Shown piece after piece: positions 43,527 to 53,124 of a stretch of DNA of 64,000 nt (positions are counted from its first letter, which is position 1; every line of letters begins with the position of its first letter). Origin of the DNA: Motilimonas cestriensis (GTDB taxonomy: Bacteria > Pseudomonadota > Gammaproteobacteria > Enterobacterales > CBDFNC01); NCBI RefSeq assembly GCF_021295315.1, contig NZ_JAIMJA010000005.1, forward strand, positions 62,001 to 126,000, read 5' to 3'. A program made the translations under genes and the position numbers. The notes below the pieces were generated by a model, which did no database searches, was not told the DNA's origin, and saw only the letters and a list, made by a program, of their open reading frames with translations.

Positions 43527-43961
43527 ATGGATCACCAAAGTCAGTTTGTTTTTGTCTATGGCTCGTTACGCCGAGCAGGAAAACGCCATGATTTGCTCAA
43601 ACAGCAAAGCCAATATGTGGGTAACGCGCGTGTTTCGGGTCGCTTATTTTGGGTAGCAAGTTATCCCGGTTTAGTTGTTGCCCAGTCTGACAACGATTGG
43701 GTGTTAGGTGAAGTATACAAGATGAATAATCCCTGTAAGTTATTACGTCTGCTTGATGAATATGAGGAGTGTACATCAGCCAACCCGCAACCTCACGAAT
43801 ATATTAGAGAGCTTAAACAAGTTGAATTGATAACAGCAGGGCGTGGCTCAAGTCTTGTTAAGGCGTGGCTGTATCGCTATTGCTGGCCAGTTGACCAGAA
43901 TAAACGGATACATTCTGGTGATTTTATTAAGGCCGTTGCTGAATCAGAGGACGTTGAATAG
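43527..43961 (+). CDS. Gamma-glutamylcyclotransferase-like protein
   Basis: A 144-aa protein with the GGCT-fold motif FVFVYGSLRRAGKRHDLL at the N-terminus and the catalytic acidic residue in the LDEYEECT stretch (about residues 73-80). Members act on gamma-glutamyl amines or peptides; the true substrate here is unknown. The start at 43527 is preceded by GGGAGCGGTCATA. Confidence 0.85.
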   Translation: MDHQSQFVFVYGSLRRAGKRHDLLKQQSQYVGNARVSGRLFWVASYPGLVVAQSDNDWVLGEVYKMNNPCKLLRLLDEYEECTSANPQPHEYIRELKQVELITAGRGSSLVKAWLYRYCWPVDQNKRIHSGDFIKAVAESEDVE

Positions 43962-44094
43962 CAACATTTTACTGAGTGGCGCGATAAGGGGGATAAGCAT
44001 TGGAAATAGTCGGTAAATGCTATTGCAAGTCGTTCGGTCGGCGTGGTTTGCTCGATGTGACTCGAGCAAAAAAGTCATAACCAAAGATAAAAGG

Positions 44095-44460
44095 TTAGTC
44101 TTGTTGTTTGACCAGCTGTTCTAACTCTCGATGTAGCAATTCATCATCGCCGACATTTAGTTGTACCAAACGTTTTAAATGGGTCGCGCTTTCAATGTCG
44201 ATGCTGGTGGTTTTTAAGCCTAAGTGATCGTCATGTTGATGGCATAAGGTGACATTCATACTGAGTTCGATATTGGTATCGACTAAGGTGAAATGCAAAA
44301 TTAGCTCATTACCGATGGCTTCATTCCAATTGTCAGGAGTCGCGACAAGTGCGCCTTTTAACGATAAGTCTAATAATCGAGTAGGCCAATGCTGTCCGCT
44401 GGCTTCGATTGATGCGTTGGCTTCATATACCACGCGGGAAAACTTTCTACGCTCTGACAT
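44095..44460 (-). CDS. Single-domain PilZ protein
   Basis: A 121-aa protein consisting of a PilZ domain with RRKFSR (residues 4-9) and DLSLKG (about 31-36), the c-di-GMP contact motifs. It should be a c-di-GMP receptor controlling motility or surface attachment, but its partner is not visible in the neighbourhood. Confidence 0.9.
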   Translation of the reverse strand: MSERRKFSRVVYEANASIEASGQHWPTRLLDLSLKGALVATPDNWNEAIGNELILHFTLVDTNIELSMNVTLCHQHDDHLGLKTTSIDIESATHLKRLVQLNVGDDELLHRELEQLVKQQD

Positions 44461-44597
44461 ACATCTGTTCCTGTAGTTAATATGGCTGTTAGGGACGCTT
44501 CCCTAAGCGATATCTAGCAGATTAGCGCTTTTTTTACCCAAGATCATCCTCTGCGCTTTTAAGCATAACTAAGATGTGAGCTTTGTGCGACTTTGCC

Positions 44598-44626
44598 GAA
44601 AAAGAAACGCCCTGCAGGGCAGGGCG
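44598..44626 (-). terminator. Terminator of ettA
   Basis: On the minus strand, CGCCCTGC and GCAGGGCG form an eight-base stem with a CCT loop and a following T-rich run. It lies about 40 bases after the ettA stop. Confidence 0.8.
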
Positions 44627-44663
44627 CTTAGGGCATAACATGAGGTGCTACTTCAGCAATTAT

Positions 44664-46328
44664 CTATGAAATACGCTTGTACTTAATACGATGGGGTTCA
44701 GCCGCTGCGGCGCCGTAGGTTTTCTTCAACCAAGCTTCGTAATCAGTGTAGTTACCTTCATAGAAGTTGATTTGGCCTTCATCGCGGTAATCAAGAATAT
44801 GGGTGGCAATACGGTCTAAGAACCAACGGTCATGGGAAATAACCATGGCACAGCCAGCAAATTCTAATAACGCATCTTCCAGCGCGCGTAAGGTCTCAAT
44901 GTCCAAGTCGTTGGTTGGCTCATCCAGTAGTAATACGTTACCGCCCGTTTGCAATAGTTTGGCTAAGTGTAAACGACCGCGCTCACCACCTGACAAATCG
45001 CCAACACGTTTTTGTTGGTCGGTGCCTTTAAAGTTAAAACGGCTTACATAGGCGCGGCTAGGAATTTGGATATTGCCTACCATCATCATATCGCCGCCAC
45101 CGGTGACTTCTTGGAATACCGTTTTATTGTTATCCATGTGGTCACGGAACTGGTCAACACTCGCCAGTTGTACTGTTTCACCGAGTTTTACTTCACCGGA
45201 GTCGGGTTGCTCTTGACCGCTGATCATCTTAAACAGGGTCGATTTACCCGCACCGTTAGGGCCGATAATACCCACGATTGCGCCTTTTGGAATGCTGAAA
45301 GACAAATCATCGATTAACACACGGCCATTGAAGGATTTTTTCAGATTAGTGACATCAATTACTTGATCGCCTAAGCGCTGACCGGTTGGGATAAACAGCT
45401 CGTTAGTTTCATTACGCTTGGCGTAATCTTGGTTATTAAGCTCTTCAAAACGCGCCATACGTGCCTTGCTTTTAGATTGACGACCTTTGGCGTTAGAGCG
45501 TACCCATTCCAATTCTTTTTCAATGGATTTTTGACGCGCTTTTTCTTGTGACGCTTCTTGTTGTAAACGTGCATCTTTTTGCTCAAGCCAAGATGAGTAG
45601 TTACCTTCCCAAGGAATGCCGTAACCACGGTCTAGCTCTAAGATCCAACCCGCAACGTTATCTAAGAAGTAACGGTCATGGGTAATCGCCACAACTGTGC
45701 CTTCATAGTCGTGTAAGAAGCGCTCTAACCAAGCCACTGACTCGGCATCCAAGTGGTTAGTTGGCTCATCAAGTAGCAGCATGTCTGGTTTTTCAAGTAA
45801 CAAGCGACAAATGGCCACGCGGCGACGCTCACCACCTGATAAGTGCTTAACTTGCGCGTCCCATTCAGGTAAACGCAGTGCATCTGCAGCGCGCTCTAGT
45901 TGGTTGTCTAGATTATGGCCGTCATGAGCTTGAATAATGGCTTCTAGCTCGCCTTGTTCTTTAGCTAGGGCGTCAAAATCAGCGTTTTCAAGGGCGTATT
46001 CGTTGTACACTTCATCTAAACGCACCAGTGCATTTTTCACTTCGGCAACGGCTTCTTCTACCACTTCACGCACGGTTTTATCTAAATCGAGTTTAGGCTC
46101 TTGCGGTAAGTAACCGATTTTAATGCCCGGCATGGGCCGTGCTTCGCCCTCAATTTCAGTGTCTACACCGGCCATAATACGCAGTAAGGTCGATTTACCG
46201 GCACCGTTTAAACCTAACACACCAATTTTGGCGCCAGGGAAAAAACTAAGTGAGATATCTTTTAAAATAGTGCGTTTTGGGGGGACGACTTTGCCCACGC
46301 GGTTCATGGTATAGATAAACTGTGCCAT
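44664..46328 (-). CDS. ettA: Energy-dependent translational throttle protein EttA (ABC-F)
   Basis: A 554-aa soluble ABC-F protein with two nucleotide-binding domains. Walker A GLNGAGKSTLLRIM (about residues 38-51) and IGPNGAGKSTLF (about 356-367), with signatures LSGGERRRVA and LSGGERGRLH. Between them lies the P-site tRNA interaction motif (ELEWVRSNAKGRQSKSKARM, about 276-295). EttA binds the ribosomal E site and slows initiation when ATP is low. Length equals E. coli EttA. Confidence 0.97.
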   Translation of the reverse strand: MAQFIYTMNRVGKVVPPKRTILKDISLSFFPGAKIGVLGLNGAGKSTLLRIMAGVDTEIEGEARPMPGIKIGYLPQEPKLDLDKTVREVVEEAVAEVKNALVRLDEVYNEYALENADFDALAKEQGELEAIIQAHDGHNLDNQLERAADALRLPEWDAQVKHLSGGERRRVAICRLLLEKPDMLLLDEPTNHLDAESVAWLERFLHDYEGTVVAITHDRYFLDNVAGWILELDRGYGIPWEGNYSSWLEQKDARLQQEASQEKARQKSIEKELEWVRSNAKGRQSKSKARMARFEELNNQDYAKRNETNELFIPTGQRLGDQVIDVTNLKKSFNGRVLIDDLSFSIPKGAIVGIIGPNGAGKSTLFKMISGQEQPDSGEVKLGETVQLASVDQFRDHMDNNKTVFQEVTGGGDMMMVGNIQIPSRAYVSRFNFKGTDQQKRVGDLSGGERGRLHLAKLLQTGGNVLLLDEPTNDLDIETLRALEDALLEFAGCAMVISHDRWFLDRIATHILDYRDEGQINFYEGNYTDYEAWLKKTYGAAAAEPHRIKYKRIS

Positions 46329-46544
46329 TAATATTTCCTTTAATAACAGTATATTGAATTGCTGTCGTAGTGGTATTTGTCAGCTTGGTGATAACGCTAG
46401 AAAATGCGATAAGCTCGCAGCGTGATGACCCACTACAATAATGCAGCAATGAAAACAGGATTTAAGGCATTTGACAACCGTAAAGGCGTAAAAGTATGGC
46501 TAATTTTGTTGGTGTTGGCTGGAAAGTAATACTGCTTAAGCAGA

Positions 46545-46575
46545 TAAAAAAATCCGAGACGTTGCGCCTCGGATT
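46545..46575 (-). terminator. Terminator of the DUF3360 gene
   Basis: On the minus strand AATCCGAG and CTCGGATT form an eight-base stem with a nine-base loop followed by a T run, after the DUF3360 stop codon. Confidence 0.85.
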
Positions 46576-46595
46576 AATGGGTTATCAAATTGTGG

Positions 46596-48089
46596 TTAAG
46601 TCTGTTGTTTTAGAGCAGGAAAGCCCGGCAGCTGACCCACTAGTGCCAGTGAGCCAACACAGATAATAAAAGTGATAAGCGGGATAGTTAGCTTATCAGT
46701 CCAAGATAGGGATTCCGCGCGCTCTTTGTCGCCGGTTAAGCCAAGGTTATCCAACAGCATGGCCAATGCCCAACCAAATACTGGGTTAACTAGGGCGCAA
46801 GAGAACATACAGATACCCGCACTTTGCGAGTTTTGCGCGCTGCGTACCATTTGCATGCCCGCTTCAAGTAGTGGTAAGAACACGCCCACTAATAGTGCTA
46901 CGCGTAATACCGGCTCCCACATGGCTAAGTCCATTGGATAGCCAATCACCGAGGCCAGCACACAAACCAGACCGGTTAACACCGCGCCTCCTGGAATAGG
47001 GCGCTTGGCGATAGCGGCAGGGATCATATAAGTACCCCAAGATGACGCTAAGTTACCACCACCTAAGCCAGCACCGATAATTTGACGAACAGAACATACC
47101 GCCATAGTGTCATCCACATTCATTAATACCTTGTGGGCCTTGCGAGGGTAGTTTAGCTCTTGGAATACACGGTGTCCTAAGAAATCGGGTGACCACATTG
47201 CCACCGCTAAAATGGCAAAGGGAATAACGGCAATGTAATGATGCAATTCAGGCCAGCCCATCTGCCAGCCAGTATTTTCTCCCCACCAATAAAATGGGCT
47301 CATGTTGGGCAGACCTGGCTCAGTGACAAAGCTAAAAGGCGTGCCCATCGCGTAAGCGATAATACCGGCCATGGCCGAGCATAATGGAATGGCAAGCCAA
47401 CGTTTTTGAATTTTTGCTAAATAAGCATAAATAACAATAGTGGCAAAGATCACCACAAAAAATACCGGCTCTTGGTCAATGCTGACCGACCATTGGTCAA
47501 ACTTTTTGATTTGCCCCACTAACCCCATTGCGCCAAGGTAAATTAGCAAGCCGCCGCGCACGCCTTCACCGGTTAAGGTGACGAGTTTAGATCCACCTTT
47601 ACTGGCACTGAGTAGTAATCCAAATATCCCCACCATAATACCTAACGCTAAAGGATGTCCTCCAGCTGCCGCAATTAAGGGAATTAATGGGATCATCGGG
47701 CCGTGTGTACCGGCAAGGTTGGTGAGTGGGTTAATTAATGCAGAAAATAAAACCACAAACAGTACGCCAGCAATTAATAATTCATAGCGGACGTTTTCAA
47801 CAATAAATTCTGGCGATAAATTAAATTGACTGGCAAAAGCTGCGACCATGGCTGTTACCATCACAATTTTACCTATAGTAGCGGCAAATGCGGGTACCCA
47901 ATCTTCTACCTCAATTCTAAAATCACGAAACGGTAAATTTAATTTCCAGCGCTTTAGCTCCATAATTTCGAGTTCGTGCTCTAAGTATTCGGTGCGGCTA
48001 TTAAACTCACTAGCGGGTTTATGCTTTTGCTGATAGCTGCTTTGCTCCGCCGGTGGTTTAGTTTCAACTGGGTCTTGTTGTGAATTCAT
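46596..48089 (-). CDS. DUF3360 family multi-pass transporter
   Basis: A 497-aa protein with an N-terminal cytoplasmic segment (about residues 1-65) and around 11-12 membrane helices. DUF3360 proteins resemble SulP or nucleobase transporters; typical stretches are NPLTNLAGTHGPMIPLIPLIAAAGGHPLAL (in part, near residues 125-152). Substrate unknown. A palindromic CTGAT-N4-ATCAG at 48182-48195, about 95 bases upstream, resembles an FNR/CRP box in eight of ten positions. Confidence 0.85.
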   Translation of the reverse strand: MNSQQDPVETKPPAEQSSYQQKHKPASEFNSRTEYLEHELEIMELKRWKLNLPFRDFRIEVEDWVPAFAATIGKIVMVTAMVAAFASQFNLSPEFIVENVRYELLIAGVLFVVLFSALINPLTNLAGTHGPMIPLIPLIAAAGGHPLALGIMVGIFGLLLSASKGGSKLVTLTGEGVRGGLLIYLGAMGLVGQIKKFDQWSVSIDQEPVFFVVIFATIVIYAYLAKIQKRWLAIPLCSAMAGIIAYAMGTPFSFVTEPGLPNMSPFYWWGENTGWQMGWPELHHYIAVIPFAILAVAMWSPDFLGHRVFQELNYPRKAHKVLMNVDDTMAVCSVRQIIGAGLGGGNLASSWGTYMIPAAIAKRPIPGGAVLTGLVCVLASVIGYPMDLAMWEPVLRVALLVGVFLPLLEAGMQMVRSAQNSQSAGICMFSCALVNPVFGWALAMLLDNLGLTGDKERAESLSWTDKLTIPLITFIICVGSLALVGQLPGFPALKQQT

Positions 48090-48259
48090 ATTATCCCTCT
48101 AAATAAAAACAAAAACGTTAAATGCATTGATGTTTTGGCATCCTTTGTGGTGCATTAAAAATGGCTTTGCCTTTGTGTTTACTGATCTAAATCAGGTTCA
48201 TGTATATATTTTCCTGATGAACGATATCAGCGTTTTTAATTTTATCTAGATGAAACTGC

Positions 48260-48583
48260 TTGGTAACTATTGTTTTTTGGCTTAAAAATCTAACTGGCTC
48301 ACACTTTGTTTTATTTATGTTAATGTTTTGTGGTATTTTTGTGGGTTTTTGTTGTGTGTATTTTGACCGGTTTTTTCGTAACCGATTGCTGTTATTTAGT
48401 AAATATGAAGATTTTATATTTTTTATTTTTACTTTTGTTTTCTTGAAAGCGATATTTTATCTCGCGCTGCTATTGAATAAAATTGAGAGCTTGCGCTTGC
48501 TGTCGTCAAAAGTGAATAGAGCCAATTTAATTAATGGATTTACTATTAATGAGGCTGCTAGTGATATAAAAAAGGCCTATTAA
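48260..48583 (+). CDS. Small membrane protein of unknown function
   Basis: A 107-aa hydrophobic protein with two membrane segments (about residues 14-36 and 50-71) and a charged C-terminus (KVNRANLINGFTINEAAS). The frame opens with TTG at 48260 but there is no good ribosome site; GTG or ATG starts further in (for example Met21) are possible. It converges with the 65-aa gene on a strong terminator. Confidence 0.45.
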   Translation: MVTIVFWLKNLTGSHFVLFMLMFCGIFVGFCCVYFDRFFRNRLLLFSKYEDFIFFIFTFVFLKAIFYLALLLNKIESLRLLSSKVNRANLINGFTINEAASDIKKAY

Positions 48584-48598
48584 AAAATAGGCCTTTTT
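48568..48598. terminator. Bidirectional terminator between two small membrane-protein genes
   Basis: AAAAAGGCCTATT and AATAGGCCTTTTT form a 13-base stem with a four-base loop and A/T tails. It overlaps the end of the 107-aa gene. Confidence 0.85.
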
Positions 48599-48613
48599 AA
48601 ACAGTGATGAAGG

Positions 48614-48811
48614 TTAGTGTAGCCGACTCGGGTAAGCTTGAGTGAAAGAAACCGTGTCTTGTAGACATAATACATAAATAAAATTGGTGATAGCGAGCAA
48701 CCAAAATTGAAATAAAGTTAATGGCTTTAAACGTTTATCAAATACCCAGAATTTATGAATTAATACCATTATGGTAATCACTTTGATGATAACGAAGATA
48801 GAAAAAAACAT
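48614..48811 (-). CDS. Small membrane protein of unknown function
   Basis: A 65-aa protein with two membrane segments (about residues 3-20 and 34-53). The ATG at 48811 follows AAGGAGTTGAGC, a near-ideal ribosome site, which makes it a real gene despite its size. No family recognised. Confidence 0.65.
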   Translation of the reverse strand: MFFSIFVIIKVITIMVLIHKFWVFDKRLKPLTLFQFWLLAITNFIYVLCLQDTVSFTQAYPSRLH

Positions 48812-48968
48812 GCTCAACTCCTTTGAACCATTTTTTAGTCACCTTGCCGATTTATTCGCCATGATTCAACCAGCACGAAGCAAATGTTCAAGCATGTTCA
48901 CAATTGCTCAGTTAGGCAAACTTAGTCTTACGTTACTTGTCTTATATCATTTTTTTCATTATAAGTTA

Positions 48969-50423
48969 TTAAGAAGAACAACTTAGAGGTCGTTGTTGCG
49001 CGCCTTTAACGGGTGGCAGGCTATATTGATGATGTTCCATTTGCTCATCAAAAGGGTGTTGCAGTAAGGCAAATAGCCGCGCAATTTCGTTATAGTTACC
49101 TTGCTCTGCTTGCTCAATGGCGGCTTGGGCTAAATGGTTACGCAAAATATACTTAGGGTTGCGGCTTAGCATACTGAGCTTGCGCGTTGAAGCTGGCATG
49201 CTGTCTTGGCTAAGTCTTAGGGTATAAGTATCAAACCACTCACTAAAGCCCCGTTGGTCTTCAAATAGATCATACATTTGTTCTGGCCCTACAGTGTTAG
49301 CGAGGCGGCGAAAGAAACAAGTGTAATCTACTTGATTAGCGGCCAGTAAATTAAACAGGCGGCGAATTAACTCGCCATCTTGTTCTTGGTGTTCACTAAG
49401 GCCCAGTTTGCTTTGCATTAATTGACGGTAATGACTGATTAGCTGCGGCTCAAATTCTGCTAATGCGTCATTCAAGGCTTGTTTTGAGATCAGTGGCGTT
49501 AGCGCATAGCCCAAAGCAGATAAGTTCCAAAGTGCTATGTCGGCTTGGCGATTAAAGGCATAACGTCCTTCGTAATCAGAATGATTACAAATATAGTCGG
49601 CTTGGTAGCTATCAAGGAAGGCGAATGGTCCATAATCAAAGGTTTGCCCGAGTATCGACATATTATCTGTGTTCATCACCCCATGGCAAAAGCCAACCCC
49701 TTGCCATTGTGCGATTAACGTGGCAGTGGTGCTTATTACTTGTTTAAATAAGGCCAAATAAGGCTCTGGTTCGTTCACTAGGTGAGGGTAATGCTGTGCG
49801 ATCACCGCGTCGGCCAACACTGGCAATAGGTGATGTTGATTACTGTGGTACAGATATTCAAAGTGGCCAAAGCGGATATGGCTTTCACTGACTCGAACTA
49901 GAATGGCACCCGTTTCTAATCGTTCACGCCAAACTGGCTCTTCGCTGTCAATTAAGCATAGGGCGCGGGTTGTAGCAATGCCCAGATGGTGCATCGCTTC
50001 ACTGCACAAGTACTCTCGAATGCTTGATCGCAATACCGCGCGACCGTCACCCTGGCGTGAATAAGGTGTTTTTCCTGCCCCTTTTAAGTGTAAGTCCCAG
50101 ATAACGCCATTATCATTTTTCACTTGTGCCAATAATAAGCCGCGGCCATCGCCTAAAGCGGGATTGTAAACGCCAAATTGATGACCGGTGTATTTCATCG
50201 CTAAAGGAGCCATGTTGTTGAGCAGTGTATTGCCTGAAAACAGTTGAATGAACTCGTCTCGTTGCAGTTCGTTTATATCTAAGTTTAATAATGCCGCAAT
50301 ATTTTCATTAGCGTGTACTAACTTCGGTTGCTGCAATGGTGTAGGGGTGACTTGCTGATAAAAAACATTTGGCAACTGGCTAAATGAGGAGACGTAGTTG
50401 AGTTGTTCTAAGGTGTTATTCAT
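48969..50423 (-). CDS. selO: Protein adenylyltransferase SelO/YdiU
   Basis: A 484-aa pseudokinase-fold enzyme that transfers AMP to proteins under redox stress. The region GDGRGLLLAQV, then KGAGKTPYSRQGDGRAVLRSSIREYLCSEAMHHLG (in parts, about residues 85-145) is the SelO signature. The last three residues are Cys-Ser-Ser; in vertebrate SelO the matching position holds selenocysteine. Start uncertain: 50423 gives the family length, and an ATG at 50459 lies in frame. Confidence 0.92.
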   Translation of the reverse strand: MNNTLEQLNYVSSFSQLPNVFYQQVTPTPLQQPKLVHANENIAALLNLDINELQRDEFIQLFSGNTLLNNMAPLAMKYTGHQFGVYNPALGDGRGLLLAQVKNDNGVIWDLHLKGAGKTPYSRQGDGRAVLRSSIREYLCSEAMHHLGIATTRALCLIDSEEPVWRERLETGAILVRVSESHIRFGHFEYLYHSNQHHLLPVLADAVIAQHYPHLVNEPEPYLALFKQVISTTATLIAQWQGVGFCHGVMNTDNMSILGQTFDYGPFAFLDSYQADYICNHSDYEGRYAFNRQADIALWNLSALGYALTPLISKQALNDALAEFEPQLISHYRQLMQSKLGLSEHQEQDGELIRRLFNLLAANQVDYTCFFRRLANTVGPEQMYDLFEDQRGFSEWFDTYTLRLSQDSMPASTRKLSMLSRNPKYILRNHLAQAAIEQAEQGNYNEIARLFALLQHPFDEQMEHHQYSLPPVKGAQQRPLSCSS

Positions 50424-50563
50424 AGGCACATCACGCGCAACGTTATTTCCCCACATCATAACTCAGTAGTGAGTTAATTCGACCCCAAACTAAATAAGGG
50501 TTAAATGGGCTTGCCCAATTAAGCTGACTATACTTGTTTTATTGCTGGTTGATGGAGCGCACT

Positions 50564-52120
50564 ATGCAACTGATTTCTAGAAGGTTAGGTTATACCTTTA
50601 GTTGCTTTTTGTTGTTATTGCTGTTGTCTGTTTTGTATCCCGAGCCTTGGTTGTATTTAGATTGGCCTCTGGGGTTTGATCTACATTCAGGCTTGAGCTT
50701 AGTGGGTCAGCAGCTATCCCTTGAGCGACTACTGCTAATACTTGCTTTAGCAATGAGTGTATTGCGCATATATCAGCTAAAACAGCAAATAATCAAGACT
50801 GCAAAGGTACGAATATCTACTTATCAAGGCATAGAAGCGGCTGTTTATGAGGGCTCGCAATTTATTGATCGCGAATTAGACCCATTAGAAATAAAGCCGA
50901 TTAAGGATGCATTATATTGGCAACAGCAACAGCAAAAGGCGTTGAATGAGAAGCTCAGTGCGCTACAGCAACAAAAACAACGAGAGAATAAAAAGCTATC
51001 AGTACTTGAGCAAGAAAAGCGGCAATTAAAGTTGGGTTTGCTAGAGCTTAAAGAAACAAATCAACAGTTAACTCAGCAAATAGCGCATTTAAACCAATAT
51101 TTTCCAAAACAACTGCAAGGGCTTACCCAAGAGTTTGATGACTATAAAACGAAGCAAAGTAAGCTCGTGCAGCCCTCAGTCGATTGTTTAGCTCAGGTAA
51201 TTGACGAGCTCTCTTATTTACAGTGGCGAACGGCGACTGCCAATCAGGCTGCAGTATTACGCTCGTTGCAGTTTGATCTAGAAAGAGAATACCAAAGGTT
51301 ACTCGATGGCGTCGGTTTGAAAAAAGATCGCCCAGCCACCTTAGCAAACAAAATTTTACCTTTAGGACAGCATGTATTAAGTGTCGATGTCGCGTCTTGG
51401 TCAGTCGTATGGTTTAGTCACGACAAGTTATCGAGTCAATTCGAGAATATGGCGGAGTGGGGGCTAAGTGTTTGTGCCGCAAGTGATATCGCAGAGCTCA
51501 ATACTGTAATAAGTAAGACAAAAGGCAATGTGATTTTGGTTGATTTGGCGACACAAGAAGCTACCTTGTCCCAATTAGACAGTGAGCTTAGCGCGGACGC
51601 TTTGATTGTCTTAGTTGACAAATATTGGTCTGAAGCGCGAATACAGCAGTACAGCGCTGTGGCGGATGGGGTGTTGGTGTCGCCTTTTGCTCGACAAGAT
51701 TTATTACGTATTTTGTCTGGCGTAGCGCGCGGTGATACCAGTGATTCCGCTTATCAGCTTGAGCTGATGCTACAGGGACAGCTGCCCAGTGAGGTTGCTG
51801 TACCTTTACTCGCAGCCAAAGAGGAGATGATTAAACAACAAGTGATAAATCAAAATATGCAACCTAACCCACAGGTGACAGAAGCTTTATTCGATCTTGC
51901 GTCATTAGCTGAACAAGTCGTTGATGGTCAAATGATTAAAGAAAATACAAATAAAATTATAATGTTAAGTGAGAGGTTGGCGTTGCCCTTATTGACAGTA
52001 GTCGCCCGTGAATTGGCGCAGCAGTATCGCGCCAAGCAAGATGTTAGCGCATTATGTTTTTTACTTTGGCATTGCTATCAAGATTCAGTGCGCGCCTTTA
52101 ATGCTCGCACTGAATCTTAA
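50564..52120 (+). CDS. Membrane-anchored coiled-coil protein with a receiver-like domain
   Basis: A 518-aa protein. Two membrane segments near the N-terminus (about residues 10-28 and 51-69) precede a long Gln/Glu/Leu coiled coil (about 115-200), then a domain (about 270-385) with the alternating fold of a response regulator receiver (strands ending in NVILVDLA, DALIVLVDKYW and DGVLVSPFARQDLL). The usual acidic cluster and conserved Lys are not obvious, so it may be a pseudo-receiver. The last 110 residues are helical, possibly Hpt-like. ATG at 50564 follows GGAGCGCACT. Function unknown. Confidence 0.7.
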   Translation: MQLISRRLGYTFSCFLLLLLLSVLYPEPWLYLDWPLGFDLHSGLSLVGQQLSLERLLLILALAMSVLRIYQLKQQIIKTAKVRISTYQGIEAAVYEGSQFIDRELDPLEIKPIKDALYWQQQQQKALNEKLSALQQQKQRENKKLSVLEQEKRQLKLGLLELKETNQQLTQQIAHLNQYFPKQLQGLTQEFDDYKTKQSKLVQPSVDCLAQVIDELSYLQWRTATANQAAVLRSLQFDLEREYQRLLDGVGLKKDRPATLANKILPLGQHVLSVDVASWSVVWFSHDKLSSQFENMAEWGLSVCAASDIAELNTVISKTKGNVILVDLATQEATLSQLDSELSADALIVLVDKYWSEARIQQYSAVADGVLVSPFARQDLLRILSGVARGDTSDSAYQLELMLQGQLPSEVAVPLLAAKEEMIKQQVINQNMQPNPQVTEALFDLASLAEQVVDGQMIKENTNKIIMLSERLALPLLTVVARELAQQYRAKQDVSALCFLLWHCYQDSVRAFNARTES

Positions 52121-52125
52121 TGTTA

Positions 52126-53124
52126 TTAGAAGCTATACACTACACCCACTGAGGCACCAGCGCCGTCTTCGTCATAGAAATTGATGTTGGAGTCTTGTTG
52201 GCCATAAAAGGCCATGGCGGTGAAAGTTGTGTTATCCCAATTAAAAGGCTGTGCGTAACTATAAAAAAGAAATGCGCCTAAGCTTTTATCTTCCCTTATT
52301 TTGTTAAAAATGGGATGGCTCTTATCATAGCTCGCTTGGCTGTAAGACAAGCTACTAACCAGCTGACTTTGTGGTGAAAGTTGACTAATGAATGAAGCCT
52401 GAAATTCGCCTTGATCAAAGGCCATGGCTTTACCGTCACTCTCGCCACGGGTGAAGGTTACGCTGGGTTGAATCGCGAACTGTTCATTAAGGGCGTAGGT
52501 ATAATCTAGATATACTTGATGATAATCCGCATCGCGTTTAAGTAATGCTTGTTGCTGAGAAGAAAGGTTTAGGCTGTTATGCTGGCCGCTATGTTCGTGC
52601 TCAAAATTAGCCTCAGCCCATGTGTACTCAAAAGTGAGTGGTTGAGAAAATAGATTTTCAAACCTGACTCGTGCACCTTGTGATTCAACATCGGTTGTTG
52701 TGCGCTTAACATTAGTAATAAAGGGATCCTTCCAAGCCTCTGACTTCGCGAGCATTGGAATGTACGCGAGTGTGACGATGGTGCCATTATCAAATTCTTG
52801 GCTAATGCCTAATTCCGCTTTGAAATCACCAACCACAACACTGTCTTCGCTATTACCCAAAAAGAACTGCGTCTTCTTATTCATGAGGGTGTAGGAAAGT
52901 CTGCCCAGTACAAAAGCGGAAGCGGCAGTTTGCTTTTTACCTGCGTTATTTAAGTCTTTAGTGATGGCGTTATCTTTATCTGTGTTGCTTTGGGATTGGG
53001 CCTGACCGCCGCCGCCGTTGATGTTTAAAACAAAATCAACCCCTGGTTCAGCAAGGTCGGCAACACTTTGCTGTGAGGCCAATAATAAACTTGAAGCCAG
53101 TAGTGAATGAATTATCCGTGACAT
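52126..53124 (-). CDS. DUF2860 outer-membrane protein (paralogue A)
   Basis: A 332-aa protein with a signal peptide (about residues 1-22, cut after SVA) and a predicted beta barrel ending in the aromatic terminus VVYSF. It belongs to DUF2860: NINGGGGQAQSQSN, a middle WKDPFITNVKRTTTDVESQG region and the strand-rich C-terminus. The substrate is unknown. A paralogue at 56979-57995 lies on the other side of the MipA/two-component cluster and is clearly related over its whole length. Confidence 0.88.
   Translation of the reverse strand: MSRIIHSLLASSLLLASQQSVADLAEPGVDFVLNINGGGGQAQSQSNTDKDNAITKDLNNAGKKQTAASAFVLGRLSYTLMNKKTQFFLGNSEDSVVVGDFKAELGISQEFDNGTIVTLAYIPMLAKSEAWKDPFITNVKRTTTDVESQGARVRFENLFSQPLTFEYTWAEANFEHEHSGQHNSLNLSSQQQALLKRDADYHQVYLDYTYALNEQFAIQPSVTFTRGESDGKAMAFDQGEFQASFISQLSPQSQLVSSLSYSQASYDKSHPIFNKIREDKSLGAFLFYSYAQPFNWDNTTFTAMAFYGQQDSNINFYDEDGAGASVGVVYSF

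Noticed and set aside
48182..48195. CTGAT-N4-ATCAG as a firm FNR site for the DUF3360 gene
   Set aside because: It matches only eight of ten conserved positions and lies at an unspecific distance; mentioned in the gene entry only.
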